Shown piece after piece: positions 17,946 through 27,127 of a stretch of DNA of 64,000 nt. The notes below the pieces were generated by a model. It had not been told where the DNA came from. It worked only from the letters and a program-made list of their open reading frames with translations, and searched no databases. The position numbers were made by a program, and so were the translations under genes. Origin of the DNA: Haemophilus parainfluenzae (lineage in GTDB: Bacteria > Pseudomonadota > Gammaproteobacteria > Enterobacterales > Pasteurellaceae); the NCBI RefSeq assembly GCF_036288925.1, contig NZ_CP127167.1:744001-808000 (forward strand), given 5' to 3'. Numbering within the stretch: the stretch's first letter is position 1; every line of letters begins with the position of its first letter.

Positions 17946-18126
17946 CTTCCTATCACCAAAATCGTGATCCATTGTTCCGCCACAAAAAACGGCAAATCAT
18001 TACGCACGGCAATACAAACCACCGCGCAACGTATCGACGAATGGCATAAACAACGCGGTTTTAAGCGTAGCCCCGTGTTAGCCAAACAATTCAATCCACA
18101 TTTGCAACACCTAAGCTATCACTATG
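17946..18126 (+). pseudogene. N-terminal fragment of a phage N-acetylmuramoyl-L-alanine amidase
   Basis: Reads ITKIVIHCSATKNGKSLRTA, then RIDEWHKQRGFKRSPVLA and LSYHYV. This is the amidase_2 start (zinc-ligand His in IHCSAT; WHKQRGF; YHYV) found in endolysins of Mu-like phages. After HYV the sequence switches at 18127 to a copy of cdiA, and the catalytic rest is missing. No good start codon is visible (the GTG at 17964 lies inside the conserved strand), so both ends are lost. Confidence 0.75.
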
Positions 18127-18451
18127 TATCGGCAAACATACCGAAATTACACTGACACCGACCATAAATAACCATAATGTGATTAGTTCCGGGCAGGTCA
18201 TCGCTAAATTACAGACCGCCGTTGAAAAAGTTGATCCTCAAGACTTATCTAGTATGACCATGCCAATGGTAAAAACCCATTTGACAGAAGTGCGTTTACC
18301 ACAGGCCAGCCTGTATAAAATCAACCCAGATGCTCCGAACGGCTATCTGGTGGAAACTGATCCAAAATTTACCGATCGTAAACGCTGGCTCAGTTCCGAC
18401 TACATGTTTGAACAGCTTCGTTACAATCACGATAACGTACATAAACGTTTA
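18127..18451 (+). repeat. 325-bp direct repeat, copy 2 (detached cdiA segment, island right end)
   Basis: Near-identical to 9699-10023. The frame stays open as the same peptide (from HNVISSGQVIAKLQTAVEKV to YNHDNVHKRL) and stops at 18463. It has no ribosome site or domain of its own and is a fragment, not a gene. Backbone sequence resumes just after. Confidence 0.95.
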
Positions 18452-18537
18452 ACGTATTTATAGCAAAATATCTGTAATTTTGACCGCACTTTTCTAATCG
18501 ATTACAATCCACTTATCCTAGCTCATGAAATTTTATT

Positions 18538-19041
18538 GTGAAAATTAAAACCTTATTAAAAAATGCGATTTCGCTCCTGCTGACGTTAATTATCGTGAGC
18601 AGTATTCTCGATTTTATTCGTAAACCCAATATTCCACCTGAAATCAATGCGACAGCACTTTATGATTTACAGGGGAATGCCTTCTTTTTACCTCAATTAG
18701 ATCAAGCTAAGCCGACGATCATTTATTTCTGGGGAAGTTGGTGCGGCTATTGTCGTTATACTTCGCCAGCGATTAATTCACTTTCAGAAGAAGGCTATCC
18801 GGTAGTCTCTGTCGCGCTGCGTTCAGGGTCAAATAAGGACGTGGAAGATTATTTACAAACCCATCACTATCAGTTTACAACGGTGAATGATCCTCAAGGC
18901 AAAATTGCGGATCAATGGCAGGTGAATGTGACGCCGACCATTATTATTTTAAACAAAGGAAAAATGGATTTGGGCACAACAGGCTGGACAAGTTACTGGG
19001 GCTTAAAAGTGCGGTTGTTTTTCACAGAGTTTTTTGGCTAA
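18538..19041 (+). CDS. Membrane-anchored thioredoxin-like (TlpA/ScsD-type) protein
   Basis: 167 residues: an N-terminal membrane segment ([14 protein letters not shown], ~13-27) then a periplasmic thioredoxin fold with the redox motif WCGYC (residues 68-72) and the cis-proline loop VTPTIIIL. It probably handles disulfide reduction in the envelope. The start is GTG at 18538. An uptake signal lies about 50 bp upstream, marking the return to backbone. It precedes hldD with 52 bp between, an order I recall from H. influenzae. The physiological partner is unknown. Confidence 0.85.
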   Translation: MKIKTLLKNAISLLLTLIIVSSILDFIRKPNIPPEINATALYDLQGNAFFLPQLDQAKPTIIYFWGSWCGYCRYTSPAINSLSEEGYPVVSVALRSGSNKDVEDYLQTHHYQFTTVNDPQGKIADQWQVNVTPTIIILNKGKMDLGTTGWTSYWGLKVRLFFTEFFG

Positions 19042-19093
19042 GCGGCACAAAATCTATTACAATACACAGACTTATTTTAAAGAGGACAGAATT

Positions 19094-20020
19094 ATGATTA
19101 TCGTAACAGGTGGCGCCGGTTTTATCGGCAGTAATATCGTTAAAGCGCTAAACGATATGGGACGCAAAGATATTTTAGTGGTGGATAACTTAAAAGACGG
19201 GACTAAATTCATTAACTTAGTGGATCTTGATATCGCAGATTACTGTGATAAAGAAGACTTCATTGCGTCAATTATTGCCGGTGATGATTTAGGTGATATC
19301 GATGCAGTATTCCATGAAGGGGCTTGTTCAGCGACCACTGAATGGGACGGCAAATACATCATGCATAATAACTACGAATATTCAAAAGAGTTATTGCATT
19401 ACTGTTTAGATCGTCAAATTCCGTTCTTGTATGCATCAAGTGCGGCAACTTATGGCGATAAAACTGAATTCCGTGAAGAGCGTGAATTTGAAGGCCCATT
19501 GAATGTGTACGGTTATTCTAAATTCTTATTCGACCAATATGTACGTGCAATTTTACCTGAAGCACAATCGCCAGTATGTGGTTTCCGTTATTTCAACGTG
19601 TATGGTCCGCGTGAAGGCCACAAAGGTTCAATGGCAAGTGTGGCATTCCACTTAAATAACCAAATCCTGAAAGGCGAAAATCCCAAATTATTTGCAGGCA
19701 GTGAACATTTCCGCCGTGATTTCGTTTATGTAGGTGATGTGGCTCAAGTCAACATTTGGTGCTGGCAAAATGGCATTTCGGGTATCTTCAACTGTGGTAC
19801 CGGCAATGCCGAGTCTTTCGCAGAAGTGGCGAAAGCGGTAATTAAATTCCACGGCAAAGGCGCAGTGGAAACTATTCCATTCCCAGAGCATTTGAAATCT
19901 CGCTATCAAGAATATACGCAAGCAGATTTAACGAAACTTCGCGCAACTGGCTACGACAAACCATTTAAAACTGTCGCGGAAGGTGTGGCTGAATATATGG
20001 CTTGGTTGAATAGAAAATAA
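19094..20020 (+). CDS. hldD: ADP-L-glycero-D-manno-heptose-6-epimerase
   Basis: Last step in making the LPS core precursor ADP-L-glycero-D-manno-heptose, using bound NADP. 308 residues as in H. influenzae RfaD. Rossmann motif GGAGFIGSN (residues 6-14), the SDR catalytic YGYSK, and the heptose-epimerase signatures [11 protein letters not shown] and [18 protein letters not shown] are visible. The start is the ATG at 19094 behind AGAGGAC; an upstream in-frame extension lacks a ribosome site. Its product feeds WaaC and WaaF further right. Confidence 0.97.
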   Translation: MIIVTGGAGFIGSNIVKALNDMGRKDILVVDNLKDGTKFINLVDLDIADYCDKEDFIASIIAGDDLGDIDAVFHEGACSATTEWDGKYIMHNNYEYSKELLHYCLDRQIPFLYASSAATYGDKTEFREEREFEGPLNVYGYSKFLFDQYVRAILPEAQSPVCGFRYFNVYGPREGHKGSMASVAFHLNNQILKGENPKLFAGSEHFRRDFVYVGDVAQVNIWCWQNGISGIFNCGTGNAESFAEVAKAVIKFHGKGAVETIPFPEHLKSRYQEYTQADLTKLRATGYDKPFKTVAEGVAEYMAWLNRK

Positions 20021-20034
20021 ATTATTAATGTAGT

Positions 20035-20070
20035 AAATCCCCTATAGACTCTCGGTATAGGGGATTTTGT
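20035..20070. terminator. Bidirectional terminator between hldD and xylB
   Basis: AAATCCCCTATA (20035-20046) pairs with TATAGGGGATTT (20056-20067), with T on the right. Confidence 0.9.
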
Positions 20071-21552
20071 TTAGTATAACTGTGATAAATGTTTTAAATA
20101 ACGCTCGTAAGCACTTTGATAATTTTTCACCTGTGATAAGTTGGGGTAAGTTTTGGAGTTTTCATCTAAGTGAATGAAGGTTTCGCATAAAATTTTTAGT
20201 TCTCCTTCTCCATTTGCCCACATAGCTTGAATTGCTCCTCCTAATGCAGCAGCTTCTTCTTCCTGCAAACATACCACTTCGGAATTCATCACATCAGCAA
20301 CCATTTGCCGCCAAAATGAGCTTTTCGCTCCACCTCCAATTAGGCGAATTTGTGAGGTTTTGAGTCCTGCTTGATGAAATAAATCTAAGCCATAGCGAAG
20401 CGTAAAAGTGGCACCTTCCATCATTGCTCGACAAAGATTTTCTCGTGTGAAATTACTTGAATCTAATCCTAAAATACTCGCTTTTGTATTGGGTAAAGGT
20501 GGAACTCTTTCACCATTAAAGAATGGCAAAATAGTGATGCCATTCGCACCGATAGGTGCTTGTTGAGCAAGTTGATTTAATTCTTCAATATCAATATTGA
20601 GCAAATTCATTAGCTGTTTATTTGAGGAGGTTATATTCATAACACAAACTAGTGGTAACCAGCCATTATTACTTGAACAAAAATTTGCGATCATTGGTGG
20701 TAAATTAAGTAATGGCTTTTGCGTATAAGCATACAAGGTACCAGAAGTACCGAGACTCATCGTAGCAATCCCTTCTCGAATATTTCCTGTACCAATTGCT
20801 CCCATCATATTATCGCCTCCACCTGTGGAGACGATGACATTATCATTAAAACCAAATAAAGTCGCAATTTCAGGTTTAATCACACCGATTTTTTGTTCGG
20901 CAGAAAGTAATTTAGGTAACACTTCATCCATATTTAATTCTGGCGCAAGATATTTGAAGACTTCTCTTTTCCATTCTCTTTTCACAACATCGAAATAACC
21001 ACTACCGGAAGCATCACCAAATTCAGTGCAGAATTTTCCTGTTAGCCAATAATTTAGATAATCGTGTGGCAGCATAATTTTGCGAATATTGGCAAATTTA
21101 TCAGGATAATTTTGACGGAACCAACTCAGTTTTGAAGCCGTGTAACCAGTTTGGCAAATGATACCTAATTTTTCAAATGCGGCTGTTTGTCCGCCTAATT
21201 TTTCGATCAGTATATCATTTTCCGTAGCGGTTTCTGTATCACACCAAAGCTTAGCCTTATATAGAGGACGATCGTTTTTATCTAACATTACCAGTCCATG
21301 TTGTTGTCCTGAAATGCCTATTCCCTTCACTAAATTAGGTGAAAAGTGCGGTAAATTTTTTGCTTGTTTCAATGCAATTTGTAATGCTTGTTGTAATGCC
21401 TCAATCCACCAATTTGGATGTTGTTCACGTCTTCCATTGGATTGTGTAATTAATTCATGTTTTGCGTAACCAACTCCAATCACTTTTTTTTGGACAGAAT
21501 CAAGCACTATCGCCTTTGTTCCTTGTGTGCCACAATCAATTCCTATATACAT
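20071..21552 (-). CDS. xylB: Xylulokinase
   Basis: Phosphorylates D-xylulose with ATP to xylulose-5-phosphate, feeding the pentose phosphate path. FGGY-family kinase of 493 residues: N-terminal phosphate loop YIGIDCGTQGTKAIV, ISGQQHGLV, and the C-terminal LIGGGAKSSFWRQMVADV with EEAAALGGAIQA. The ATG at 21552 has AGGAG in front; a longer in-frame start at 21606 lies inside the preceding hairpin and is unlikely. It follows xylA on the same strand. Confidence 0.96.
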   Translation of the reverse strand: MYIGIDCGTQGTKAIVLDSVQKKVIGVGYAKHELITQSNGRREQHPNWWIEALQQALQIALKQAKNLPHFSPNLVKGIGISGQQHGLVMLDKNDRPLYKAKLWCDTETATENDILIEKLGGQTAAFEKLGIICQTGYTASKLSWFRQNYPDKFANIRKIMLPHDYLNYWLTGKFCTEFGDASGSGYFDVVKREWKREVFKYLAPELNMDEVLPKLLSAEQKIGVIKPEIATLFGFNDNVIVSTGGGDNMMGAIGTGNIREGIATMSLGTSGTLYAYTQKPLLNLPPMIANFCSSNNGWLPLVCVMNITSSNKQLMNLLNIDIEELNQLAQQAPIGANGITILPFFNGERVPPLPNTKASILGLDSSNFTRENLCRAMMEGATFTLRYGLDLFHQAGLKTSQIRLIGGGAKSSFWRQMVADVMNSEVVCLQEEEAAALGGAIQAMWANGEGELKILCETFIHLDENSKTYPNLSQVKNYQSAYERYLKHLSQLY

Positions 21553-21569
21553 AATGTCTCCTAAAATAA

Positions 21570-21599
21570 AAAAGTGCGGTGGAATACAACCGCACTTTT
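21570..21599 (-). terminator. Uptake-signal hairpin between xylA and xylB
   Basis: AAAAGTGCGGT (21570-21580) and ACCGCACTTTT (21589-21599) are two uptake signals in inverted order, giving an 11-bp stem with an 8-base loop. On the minus strand it follows the xylA stop by about 10 bases and lies before xylB, so it may attenuate xylB. Confidence 0.7.
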
Positions 21600-21608
21600 G
21601 CTTCATTT

Positions 21609-22928
21609 TTAGCTATAAATAACTTGGTTTACCAAATTTTCCAAATATTCTTGCTGACCTGAAACTGGTTTTGGCGCTAAATCTTTTTGTTGGACAAGTT
21701 GCGCAAGTGTTTCAAGTGAAGTTTTACCTTGCAAAATATGCTGGCCAAGTTCACTATTCCAACCTGCATAGCGTTCATTAACAATTTTTTGTAAGGTTTC
21801 CTCTTGTAACATTTTTGCTGCACGTTTTAAGGATAATGCCAATACATCAATTGCACCGATATGAGCGTAAAATAAATCATAAGGATCAATACTTTGTCGG
21901 CGAATTTTCGCATCAAAATTAAAACCTCCAGTAGTAAAACCACCATGTTTTAAAATTTCATACATAACTAGCGTGTTTTCTTCAACACTATTTGGGAATT
22001 GGTCGGTATCCCAGCCTAATTGTGGATCGCCACGATTAGCGTCAATTGAGCCAAAAATATCTAATGCACAAGCTGTTGCAATTTCATGTTGAAAGGTATG
22101 GCCAGCAAGCGTCGCGTGGTTAGCTTCAATATTAACTTTAATTTCTTTTTCTAAACCAAATTGTTTTAGGAAACCATACACTGTTGCCACATCATAATCA
22201 TATTGATGTTTAGTTGGTTCTTGCGGTTTTGGCTCAATTAATAATGTACCTTTAAACCCAATTTTATGCTTATGTTCTACCACCATTTGCATAAAACGAC
22301 CAATTTGTTCACGTTCACGTTTCAAATCGGTATTCAATAAAGTTTCATATCCCTCACGTCCACCCCATAATACGTAATTTTCTCCACCTAAACGTTGAGT
22401 GGCATTCATTGCATTAAACACTTGTGTTGCAGCCCAAGCAAAAACCTCAGGATTAGGATTGGTTGCTGCACCAGACATATAACGAGGATTAGTAAAACAA
22501 TTTGCAGTTCCCCATAAGAGTTTTACACCCGTTTCTACTTGTTTGCGTTCTAAAATATCAACAATATGATGAAAATTTTGTACATATTCCCGCACTGAAT
22601 TACCTTCAGGTGCAATATCGACATCATGAAAACAATAATAAGGCACGCCTAACTTATTCAAAAACTCAAAAGCAATATCTGCTTTTTGTTCTGCGCCAGC
22701 AAGCAAATTTGGATTTTTCTGCCAACTTCGTTCCAAAGAACCTAGCCCAAACATATCATTCCCATTCCAGCAAAAGGTATGCCAATAACACACAGCTAAG
22801 CGTAAATGTTCAGCCATAGTTTTACCTAAAATTACTTGATTAGCATCATAATGTTTGAAAGCAAAAGGATTTGTGGATTTTTCTCCCTCAAAGGAGATTT
22901 TTTCAATTTTATCGAAATAGGTTGTCAT
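21609..22928 (-). CDS. xylA: Xylose isomerase
   Basis: Interconverts D-xylose and D-xylulose. 439 residues, the class II length. Metal- and substrate-binding blocks: [56 protein letters not shown] and [13 protein letters not shown]. Well-formed ATG with GAGGAAA upstream. First gene of the minus-strand xylAB unit and divergent from xylF; the shared gap carries CRP and XylR-type sites. Confidence 0.98.
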   Translation of the reverse strand: MTTYFDKIEKISFEGEKSTNPFAFKHYDANQVILGKTMAEHLRLAVCYWHTFCWNGNDMFGLGSLERSWQKNPNLLAGAEQKADIAFEFLNKLGVPYYCFHDVDIAPEGNSVREYVQNFHHIVDILERKQVETGVKLLWGTANCFTNPRYMSGAATNPNPEVFAWAATQVFNAMNATQRLGGENYVLWGGREGYETLLNTDLKREREQIGRFMQMVVEHKHKIGFKGTLLIEPKPQEPTKHQYDYDVATVYGFLKQFGLEKEIKVNIEANHATLAGHTFQHEIATACALDIFGSIDANRGDPQLGWDTDQFPNSVEENTLVMYEILKHGGFTTGGFNFDAKIRRQSIDPYDLFYAHIGAIDVLALSLKRAAKMLQEETLQKIVNERYAGWNSELGQHILQGKTSLETLAQLVQQKDLAPKPVSGQQEYLENLVNQVIYS

Positions 22929-22940
22929 AACATTTTCCTC

Positions 22941-23062
22941 TCTAGATGATGAAATTTTTCGTATTTTTGTGAAAAACTAGCTTTTCATCAATTATGTTAT
23001 TTAATTTTTCTATGTTGATTATTTGCAACTGTGGAGTGGATCACAGTTGTGAAAAAACGTAA
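22941..23062. promoter_or_regulatory. xylA/xylF divergent control region (XylR operator candidates)
   Basis: Contains GATGAAATTTTTCG and further GAAA/TTTC half-sites up to CTTTTCATC, as expected for XylR operators, then a CRP site. Much of it is repeated at 26929-27050. Confidence 0.65.
23030..23045. promoter_or_regulatory. CRP site upstream of xylFGH
   Basis: TGTGGAGTGGATCACA fits TGTGA-N6-TCACA with one mismatch. The dyad is longer: AACTGTG and CACAGTT flank eight bases. Confidence 0.8.
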
Positions 23063-23161
23063 TAATGGAGAAAGATTTTATAATTGAAAGCCTTTTTTAA
23101 AGTGTGAAAACTAACAACTGGAGTAATAACTAGTCCTTCACTTAACTATCGAGGTATCAAT

Positions 23162-24160
23162 ATGAAAATCAAATCAGCTTTACTTACCCTTGTTGGTGCA
23201 TTAACTGTATTTAGTAGTTCAGCCCATTCCAAAGATCTTAAAATTGGTTTATCCATTGATGATTTACGTTTAGAAAGATGGCAAAAAGATCGAGATATTT
23301 TCGTAAACAAAGCAGAATCAATGGGTGCAAAAGTATTTGTCCAATCTGCGAATGGTGATGATTCAGCACAAATTTCTCAAATCGAAAATATGATCAATAA
23401 AAATATTGATGTATTAGTAATTATTCCTCATAACGGTGAAGTATTAAGTAACGTTATTTCTGAAGCTAAAAAGGAAGGAGTAAAAGTATTAGCGTATGAC
23501 CGTTTAATCAATAATGCAGACTTAGATTTTTATGTTTCCTTTGATAATGAAAAAGTGGGTGAACTACAAGCTAAAAGTATTGTGGATGTAAAACCAGAAG
23601 GTAATTATTTTTTAATGGGGGGATCTCCTGTAGATAATAATGCGAAATTATTTAGAAAAGGGCAAATGAAAGTATTAGATCCTTTAATTGCCAGTGGGAA
23701 AATTAAGGTTGTAGGAGATCAATGGGTTGATTCTTGGTTAGCTGAAAAAGCGTTACAAATTATGGAAAACGCATTAACAGCTAATAAAAATAATGTGGAT
23801 GCTGTTGTTGCATCTAACGATGCTACTGCTGGAGGTGCGATTCAAGCCCTTAGCGCACAAGGCTTATCCGGGAAAGTAGCAATTTCTGGGCAAGATGCAG
23901 ATTTAGCTGCAATTAAACGTATTGTTAATGGCTCACAAACTATGACTGTTTATAAACCAATTACGAAACTTGCAGATAAAGCGGCAAAAATTGCGGTTGA
24001 ATTAGGTAAGAATGAAAAAGTAGAAGCTAATGCAGAACTGAATAATGGCTTAAAAAATGTTCCTGCGTATTTACTTGATCCTATCGCTGTTGATAAACGT
24101 AATATTAATGAAACTGTAATTAAAGATGGTTTTCATACTAAGGAAAGCATTTATCACTAA
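23162..24160 (+). CDS. xylF: D-xylose ABC transporter, periplasmic binding protein
   Basis: 332 residues with a Sec signal peptide (MKIKSALLTLVGALTVFSSS, cleavage near AHS/KD). Sugar-binding fold of the ribose/xylose type: LKIGLSIDDLRLERWQKDRD, the hinge GVKVLAYDRLI, and DAVVASNDATAGGAI with SGQDADLAAIK. DLRLERWQKDRD is typical of XylF rather than RbsB. First gene of the xylFGH operon, behind the CRP/XylR region. Confidence 0.95.
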   Translation: MKIKSALLTLVGALTVFSSSAHSKDLKIGLSIDDLRLERWQKDRDIFVNKAESMGAKVFVQSANGDDSAQISQIENMINKNIDVLVIIPHNGEVLSNVISEAKKEGVKVLAYDRLINNADLDFYVSFDNEKVGELQAKSIVDVKPEGNYFLMGGSPVDNNAKLFRKGQMKVLDPLIASGKIKVVGDQWVDSWLAEKALQIMENALTANKNNVDAVVASNDATAGGAIQALSAQGLSGKVAISGQDADLAAIKRIVNGSQTMTVYKPITKLADKAAKIAVELGKNEKVEANAELNNGLKNVPAYLLDPIAVDKRNINETVIKDGFHTKESIYH

Positions 24161-24168
24161 CTTTAAGA

Positions 24169-24188
24169 GGGAAGAGATAACTCTTCCC
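24169..24188 (+). promoter_or_regulatory. mRNA hairpin between xylF and xylG
   Basis: GGGAAGAG (24169-24176) pairs perfectly with CTCTTCCC (24181-24188) around ATAA. No T-run, so it likely stabilises the xylF message or causes partial attenuation, which is common after binding-protein genes. Confidence 0.6.
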
Positions 24189-24210
24189 TTACCTCTTAGG
24201 GAGTTACGAT

Positions 24211-25722
24211 ATGGCATTATTGGAAATGAAACATATCACAAAAAAATTTGGTGATGTGACCGCACTTCATAATATATCTATTGAATTAGATGCGGGGAAA
24301 ATTTTATCTTTATGTGGTGAAAATGGATCTGGAAAATCTACATTAATGAAAATACTTTGCGGTATTTATCCTTGTGGAGATTACAGCGGTGATATTTACT
24401 TTTCAGAAAGTGAACTAAAAGCAAGGAATATTAGAGATACTGAAGAAAAAGGAATTTCAATTATTCATCAAGAACTTACTCTAGTAAAGAATATGTCTGT
24501 ATTGGAGAATATTTTTTTGGGTAACGAAATAACTCATAAAGGTTTGACAGCAGATAATGAAATGTACTTACGTTGCAAAAATTTATTACAGCAGGTGCAA
24601 TTAGATGTTGATCCCAATACACGAGTAGGAGAATTAGGTTTAGGGCAACAGCAATTAGTTGAAATAGCTAAGGCTTTGAATAAACAGGTAAGACTTCTTA
24701 TCTTAGATGAACCAACGGCTTCACTTACTGAAAAAGAAACGGAAATTTTGTTAAATCTTATTAAGGATCTTAAAGCACACAATATCGCTTGTATCTATAT
24801 TTCCCATAAACTCAATGAAGTTAAAGCGATCTCTGACAAAATTTGCGTCATTCGTGATGGTGAACATGTTGGTACGAAAGACGCTTCAACAATGACAGAA
24901 GATGACATTATCACCATGATGGTAGGTCGGGAAATTACCTCACTTTATCCACATGAACCTCATGAAATCAAAGATGAAATTTTACGAGTAGAAAATCTTT
25001 CTGCTTGGCATCCAATCAATACACATATTAAGCGTGTTGATAACGTAAGTTTTAGTCTTCATGAGGGGGAAATTTTAGGTATTGCAGGTTTAGTTGGTTC
25101 GGGTCGTACAGACATGGTGCAATGCTTATTTGGGTCTTATGAAGGTAAGTTTGAAGGAAATATTTTTATCAATCAAAAACAAGTAAATATCAAAAATTGT
25201 GCCCAAGCGATTGAACATAAAATTGTGATGGTTCCTGAAGATCGGAAGAAACACGGCATTGTTTCTATTATGGGGGTTGGAAAAAACATTACGCTTTCTT
25301 CTTTGAAATCTTATTGTTTCGGAAAAATGGTAGTTAATGAAGCAAAAGAAGAGCAAATAATTGGCTCAGCCATCAAACGACTAAAGGTGAAAACTTTTTC
25401 ACCAGATTTACCAATAGGACGACTTAGTGGCGGTAATCAACAGAAAGCGATCCTTGCAAAATGTTTATTGTTAAATCCTAAAATACTAATTTTAGATGAA
25501 CCAACAAGAGGAATTGATGTCGGTGCGAAATATGAAATTTATAAGTTAATTAACCAATTAGCACAAGAAGGGATTGCGATTATTGTCATTTCATCAGAAC
25601 TGCCAGAACTTTTAGGCATTAGTGACAGAGTTCTTGTTATGCATCAAGGTAAACTTAAAGCTAGTCTTATCAATACTGCTCTTACTCAAGAACAAGTTAT
25701 GGAAACAGCACTTAAGGAGTAA
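24211..25722 (+). CDS. xylG: D-xylose ABC transporter, duplicated ATPase
   Basis: 503 residues with two ABC cassettes, as in sugar transporters of the RbsA/XylG class. First cassette: Walker [10 protein letters not shown], signature [15 protein letters not shown], Walker [13 protein letters not shown]. Second: degenerate Walker [10 protein letters not shown], signature [13 protein letters not shown], Walker [14 protein letters not shown]. It powers xylose import with XylH. Spacing to xylH is 3 bp, so the two are coupled. Confidence 0.96.
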   Translation: MALLEMKHITKKFGDVTALHNISIELDAGKILSLCGENGSGKSTLMKILCGIYPCGDYSGDIYFSESELKARNIRDTEEKGISIIHQELTLVKNMSVLENIFLGNEITHKGLTADNEMYLRCKNLLQQVQLDVDPNTRVGELGLGQQQLVEIAKALNKQVRLLILDEPTASLTEKETEILLNLIKDLKAHNIACIYISHKLNEVKAISDKICVIRDGEHVGTKDASTMTEDDIITMMVGREITSLYPHEPHEIKDEILRVENLSAWHPINTHIKRVDNVSFSLHEGEILGIAGLVGSGRTDMVQCLFGSYEGKFEGNIFINQKQVNIKNCAQAIEHKIVMVPEDRKKHGIVSIMGVGKNITLSSLKSYCFGKMVVNEAKEEQIIGSAIKRLKVKTFSPDLPIGRLSGGNQQKAILAKCLLLNPKILILDEPTRGIDVGAKYEIYKLINQLAQEGIAIIVISSELPELLGISDRVLVMHQGKLKASLINTALTQEQVMETALKE

Positions 25723-25725
25723 TCT

Positions 25726-26853
25726 ATGTTTAAGTTAAAATCCGTAAATTTACAAGTTTACATTATGTTAATAGCTATTGCCGTCATTATGGCATTCTTT
25801 AGTGTTGCTACTGATGGAGCTTATTTAAGTGCAAGAAATATTTCTAACTTGTTACGCCAAACTTCAATTACCGGCATTCTTGCAATTGGAATGGTTTTTG
25901 TCATTATTTCTGCTGAAATTGACTTATCTGTTGGTTCACTTATGGGCCTACTGGGAGGATTTGCAGCTATTGCCGATGTTTGGTGGGGCTTTCCATTACC
26001 TGTAACTATTATTGCAACAATTGCTCTTGGTTTAATTTTTGGTATTTGGAATGGTTGGTGGGTGGCTTATCGCAAAGTGCCATCCTTCATTGTTACACTT
26101 GCAGGTTATCTCGCATTCCGTGGAATTTTGATTGGCTTGACTAATGGCACAACTGTATCTCCTATTAGTGGAACTATGACAGTTATTGGGCAAGGTTATT
26201 TATCAGATATTGTAGGGGTTATCTTAGGTGGTATTGTAGTTATTGGATTTGTTCTTTGGGGAAATTATCAACGTAGAAGTCGCCAACAGCTTCAACTGGA
26301 AGTGTCTGCATTATCAAAAGATTTTACGAAATATGCTTTGTTTGCAGTAATTGTATTAGGTGCAATTTATTTACTTAATGATTATCGTGGCATTCCATTT
26401 CCTGTTTTAGTACTGTCAATTCTTGCAATCTTAGGGTTATTCCTCTCTCGTAAAACTTCATTCGGTCGCCACGTTTATGCGATTGGAGGCAATATTGATG
26501 CGGCAAAATTATCTGGTATCAATGTAGAGAAAACAAAACTGATTATATTTGCAATGAATGGTGTGTTAGTTGCAATAGCAGGGTTGATTTTAAGTGCTCG
26601 TTTAGGTGCAGGCTCACCATCGGCAGGGCAAAATGCAGAACTAGATGCGATTGCAGCTTGTGTCATTGGAGGGGCAAGCTTAGCTGGTGGTGTAGGAAGT
26701 GTGTTTGGGGTTGTTATTGGCGCACTTATCATCGCATCGCTTGATAATGGTATGAGTATGCTTGATGTGCCAACTTTTTGGCAATATATTGTCAAAGGTG
26801 CCATTTTGTTACTTGCTGTATGGATAGATACTAGTAATAAGAAAAAGATGTAA
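25726..26853 (+). CDS. xylH: D-xylose ABC transporter, permease
   Basis: 375-residue inner-membrane protein with about ten hydrophobic segments. Family signatures: [31 protein letters not shown] and the coupling motif [14 protein letters not shown]. It is the transmembrane path for xylose, working with XylG and XylF. A good terminator follows. Confidence 0.95.
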   Translation: MFKLKSVNLQVYIMLIAIAVIMAFFSVATDGAYLSARNISNLLRQTSITGILAIGMVFVIISAEIDLSVGSLMGLLGGFAAIADVWWGFPLPVTIIATIALGLIFGIWNGWWVAYRKVPSFIVTLAGYLAFRGILIGLTNGTTVSPISGTMTVIGQGYLSDIVGVILGGIVVIGFVLWGNYQRRSRQQLQLEVSALSKDFTKYALFAVIVLGAIYLLNDYRGIPFPVLVLSILAILGLFLSRKTSFGRHVYAIGGNIDAAKLSGINVEKTKLIIFAMNGVLVAIAGLILSARLGAGSPSAGQNAELDAIAACVIGGASLAGGVGSVFGVVIGALIIASLDNGMSMLDVPTFWQYIVKGAILLLAVWIDTSNKKKM

Positions 26854-26864
26854 TTATTAATTTT

Positions 26865-26895
26865 AAACCGTCATTTATAAAATGGCGGTTTTTTA
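26865..26895 (+). terminator. xylFGH terminator
   Basis: AAACCGTCATTT (26865-26876) pairs with AAATGGCGGTTT (26880-26891), one G-T pair, then T. Confidence 0.88.
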
Positions 26896-26928
26896 ATTTT
26901 ATAGAAATGGTTACCTAACATACTGCTT

Positions 26929-27050
26929 TCTAGATGATGAAGTTTTTCATCTTTTTATGAAAAAACAAGTTCTTATCCGTTACATTATTTAATTTTTTAT
27001 AGTGATTATTTACAATTGTGGACTAGATCACAGTTGTGAAAAAAAGTAAT
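26929..27050 (+). promoter_or_regulatory. Duplicate of the xylA/xylF control region
   Basis: Starts TCTAGATGATGAA like 22941 and stays alignable (about four in five bases by eye) through TTATTTAATTTTT to the CRP site and GTTGTGAAAAAA. It now drives the lyase-nhaC unit. Confidence 0.75.
27017..27032 (+). promoter_or_regulatory. CRP site upstream of the lyase-nhaC unit
   Basis: TGTGGACTAGATCACA, same position in the duplicated block as the site before xylF. Confidence 0.75.
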
Positions 27051-27127
27051 AGATAAAGTAGTTTTAGTAATTTTAATTCTTTTCTTCTTTGACTAAAGTA
27101 AATTTGCCTTATGTATCAGGAGGAATA

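Noticed and set aside
2040..18500. tRNA or obvious attachment sites at the island ends
   Set aside because: No tRNA-like cloverleaf or matching short direct repeat seen at 2038 and 18452; the only long repeat is the cdiA segment.
18915..19097. Alternative frame overlapping thioredoxin end and hldD start
   Set aside because: Shadow of the thioredoxin gene with no supporting features.
24169..24188. xylF-xylG hairpin as a full terminator
   Set aside because: It lacks a T-run and xylG/xylH follow closely in the same operon.
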